Both the position numbers and the translations under genes were made by a program. DNA of 5,613 nucleotides from JAUVXJ01 sp034430275. Its GTDB lineage: Bacteria; Chloroflexota; Anaerolineae; UBA7937; B3-Chlor. The stretch covers positions 1-5,613 of the forward strand of contig DAOUEW010000282.1 of assembly GCA_034430275.1 (NCBI GenBank), written 5' to 3'. This document shows, piece after piece, positions 4,745 through 5,613 of this stretch. Every line of letters starts with the position of its first letter. Position 1 is the stretch's first letter. Below the pieces are notes generated by a model. The model did no database searches. It was not told the origin of the DNA and was given only the letters and a program-made list of their open reading frames with translations.

Positions 4745-5613
4745 GAGCGCCGGAGCACGATCAGTACGGCGCCGAGCACCGCCGCTCCCCCAAACGAGAC
4801 TACGGCCACTGCCAGCAAGACCGTCGGGATCCACGAGGCGGAGTCGGCCCCTGGCGTGCTGGAGGACACAACAGTCGCCAGCGCTGTATCAGTGGGTGCC
4901 GGGGCCACGTTGGGATCGACCAGGTCCGCAGAGCCGACCGTGCCCGTGGGAGCGGGGCTAGTCGTCGGGGTCTCCGTCGGCAGGGGAGTCTCGGTGGGCA
5001 CCGGCGTAGCTGACGGCTCCAGAGTAGCCGTGACGGTGGGGAGAGGCGTATCTGTCGGCATGGGCGTCTGGGTGGGCGGCAAGGGGGTTGCGGTGGCCGT
5101 GGGCGGTGCAGAAGTGGGCGTCGGGCTCGGCGGCACAGGCGTGGCCGTGGCTGTGGGCTGGCTATAGTCCACCTCCAGGCGCACTAGATCGATGAAGGCC
5201 TCGTCCTTGCCCTCGGACGACGGCACATCTACCTCGACGAACACCGTGATGGTCCTGGCCTGAGCGACGGCCGACACCCTCAGGGCCGAGAAATCGTGTC
5301 CCCAGCTCCACAGAGAGGGGCTCCAGACAACGCTCGCGGAGGTAGGATCACTGCCGCCGAGAGGGTCAATGCCGACCTTACGCCCAACGTTGGCCTCCTT
5401 GCTCGGACTGATAGCTGCCCAGTCCACCATGGCCAAGTACACAACGCCAGGTGTGACGTTCTCCACCCGCTGGTAGATGCTCCCCCTGAACGGAACGCCA
5501 TCGGTCCAGATGCGCTGAGCAGTATTGCCGTGCAGACGTTCGAAGGTGGAGTGGTCCAGCGCAGGCTGGCCCGTCTCGATCGAGTACTCCCAGCCCTCAC
5601 CGATCTCCCCCAG
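4729..5613 (-). CDS. Membrane-anchored surface protein with Thr/Pro stalk, C-terminal part (5' end beyond window)
   Basis: The reading frame is open from the window edge at 5613 down to TAG at 4731-4729, giving 294 visible residues. A GTG at 5464-5466 could be read as a start, but the 49 codons upstream of it are open and protein-like (RIWTDGVPFRGSIYQRV), so the gene very likely begins outside. Visible residues about 1-152 look like an extracellular beta-sandwich (jelly-roll or carbohydrate-binding-like): aromatic and glycine-rich, with GIDPLGGSDP and VVWSP, then TITVFVEVDVP. Residues about 153-225 form a Thr/Pro stalk, followed by a less regular spacer. A hydrophobic helix (about residues 261-286, VLLAVAVVSFGGAAVLGAVLIV) ends in LRRSQGRT, placing the short basic tail inside the cell. 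A role at the cell surface, perhaps in polymer binding or attached to a larger enzyme domain, is inference. There is no recognised catalytic motif in the visible part. Confidence 0.85.
   Translation of the reverse strand: MGEIGEGWEYSIETGQPALDHSTFERLHGNTAQRIWTDGVPFRGSIYQRVENVTPGVVYLAMVDWAAISPSKEANVGRKVGIDPLGGSDPTSASVVWSPSLWSWGHDFSALRVSAVAQARTITVFVEVDVPSSEGKDEAFIDLVRLEVDYSQPTATATPVPPSPTPTSAPPTATATPLPPTQTPMPTDTPLPTVTATLEPSATPVPTETPLPTETPTTSPAPTGTVGSADLVDPNVAPAPTDTALATVVSSSTPGADSASWIPTVLLAVAVVSFGGAAVLGAVLIVLRRSQGRT
4756..4833 (-). other. C-terminal transmembrane anchor of the surface protein
   Basis: About 26 codons encode an uninterrupted hydrophobic, Ala/Val/Leu/Gly-rich helix. It follows SASWIP and precedes the basic tail RRSQGRT. 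The positive residues after the helix predict an outside-N, inside-C orientation. There is no LPxTG-like sorting motif before it. Confidence 0.8.
4939..5157 (-). repeat. Thr/Pro-rich low-complexity stalk within the surface protein gene
   Basis: These 73 codons encode a segment in which about two thirds of residues are Thr or Pro. Degenerate units such as PTATATP, PLPPTQTP and PTETPLP recur. This style of linker joins extracellular domains to a membrane anchor and is often glycosylated, and it is very common in Anaerolineae. The opposite strand therefore shows a Gly/Val-rich open frame with no biological support. Confidence 0.85.

Noticed and set aside
4767..4774. Short CGGCGCCG palindrome after the PHP stop codon, considered as a terminator.
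   Set aside because: It has no loop or T-tract and is explained by Gly/Ala/Val codons of the membrane anchor on the other strand.
4856..5167. Plus-strand open frame of 103 codons, rich in Gly and Val (GVSVGRGVSVGTGV style).
   Set aside because: It is the antisense image of the Thr/Pro stalk codons of the surface protein. The repeats are fully explained by the minus-strand protein, and no ribosome binding site or family match supports it.

Overview
The window looks like a piece of a GC-rich bacterial chromosome, most likely from a member of the Chloroflexota (Anaerolineae-like). The evidence for this is indirect. One membrane-anchored surface protein carries a long Thr/Pro linker rich in PTATATP, PTETPLP and similar units, a style very common in that group. 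A small DUF2007-type protein and a CehA/McbA-like PHP hydrolase fit the same background. No rRNA, tRNA, CRISPR array, insertion sequence or phage gene was seen.

Layout. (1) Positions 1-3104, + strand: the 3' end of an exporter operon. It holds the C-terminal part of an ABC-2-type ATPase, then two tandem, paralogous membrane fusion (HlyD/YbhG-like) proteins. The first is anchored by an N-terminal membrane helix and the second looks like a lipoprotein. The gene spacing is tight and the second gene's Shine-Dalgarno sequence overlaps the stop of the first, so the three genes are probably one transcript. No permease gene is present in the window; if there is one it should lie upstream of position 1. 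(2) Positions 3105-3380: a non-coding gap with a plausible sigma70-type promoter, a dyad over its -35 box, and a perfect 7-bp inverted repeat in the presumed leader. (3) Positions 3381-4744, + strand: a 75-residue DUF2007-like protein followed by a 352-residue PHP-domain metallohydrolase, probably a second transcription unit. (4) Positions 4729-5613, - strand: the C-terminal part of a large extracellular protein (beta-sandwich-like domain, Thr/Pro stalk, C-terminal membrane anchor), convergent with the PHP gene and overlapping its 3' end by 16 bp.

How the genes work together. The ATPase would energise an ABC-2 permease encoded elsewhere, and the two fusion proteins would form the extracytoplasmic adaptor. 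The DUF2007 protein, the PHP hydrolase and the surface protein have no clear functional link to the exporter. Nothing here proves a new system. The most unusual points are the two non-identical adaptors with different membrane anchors, the roughly 30-residue extra segment in the hairpin of the first adaptor, and the convergent coding overlap.
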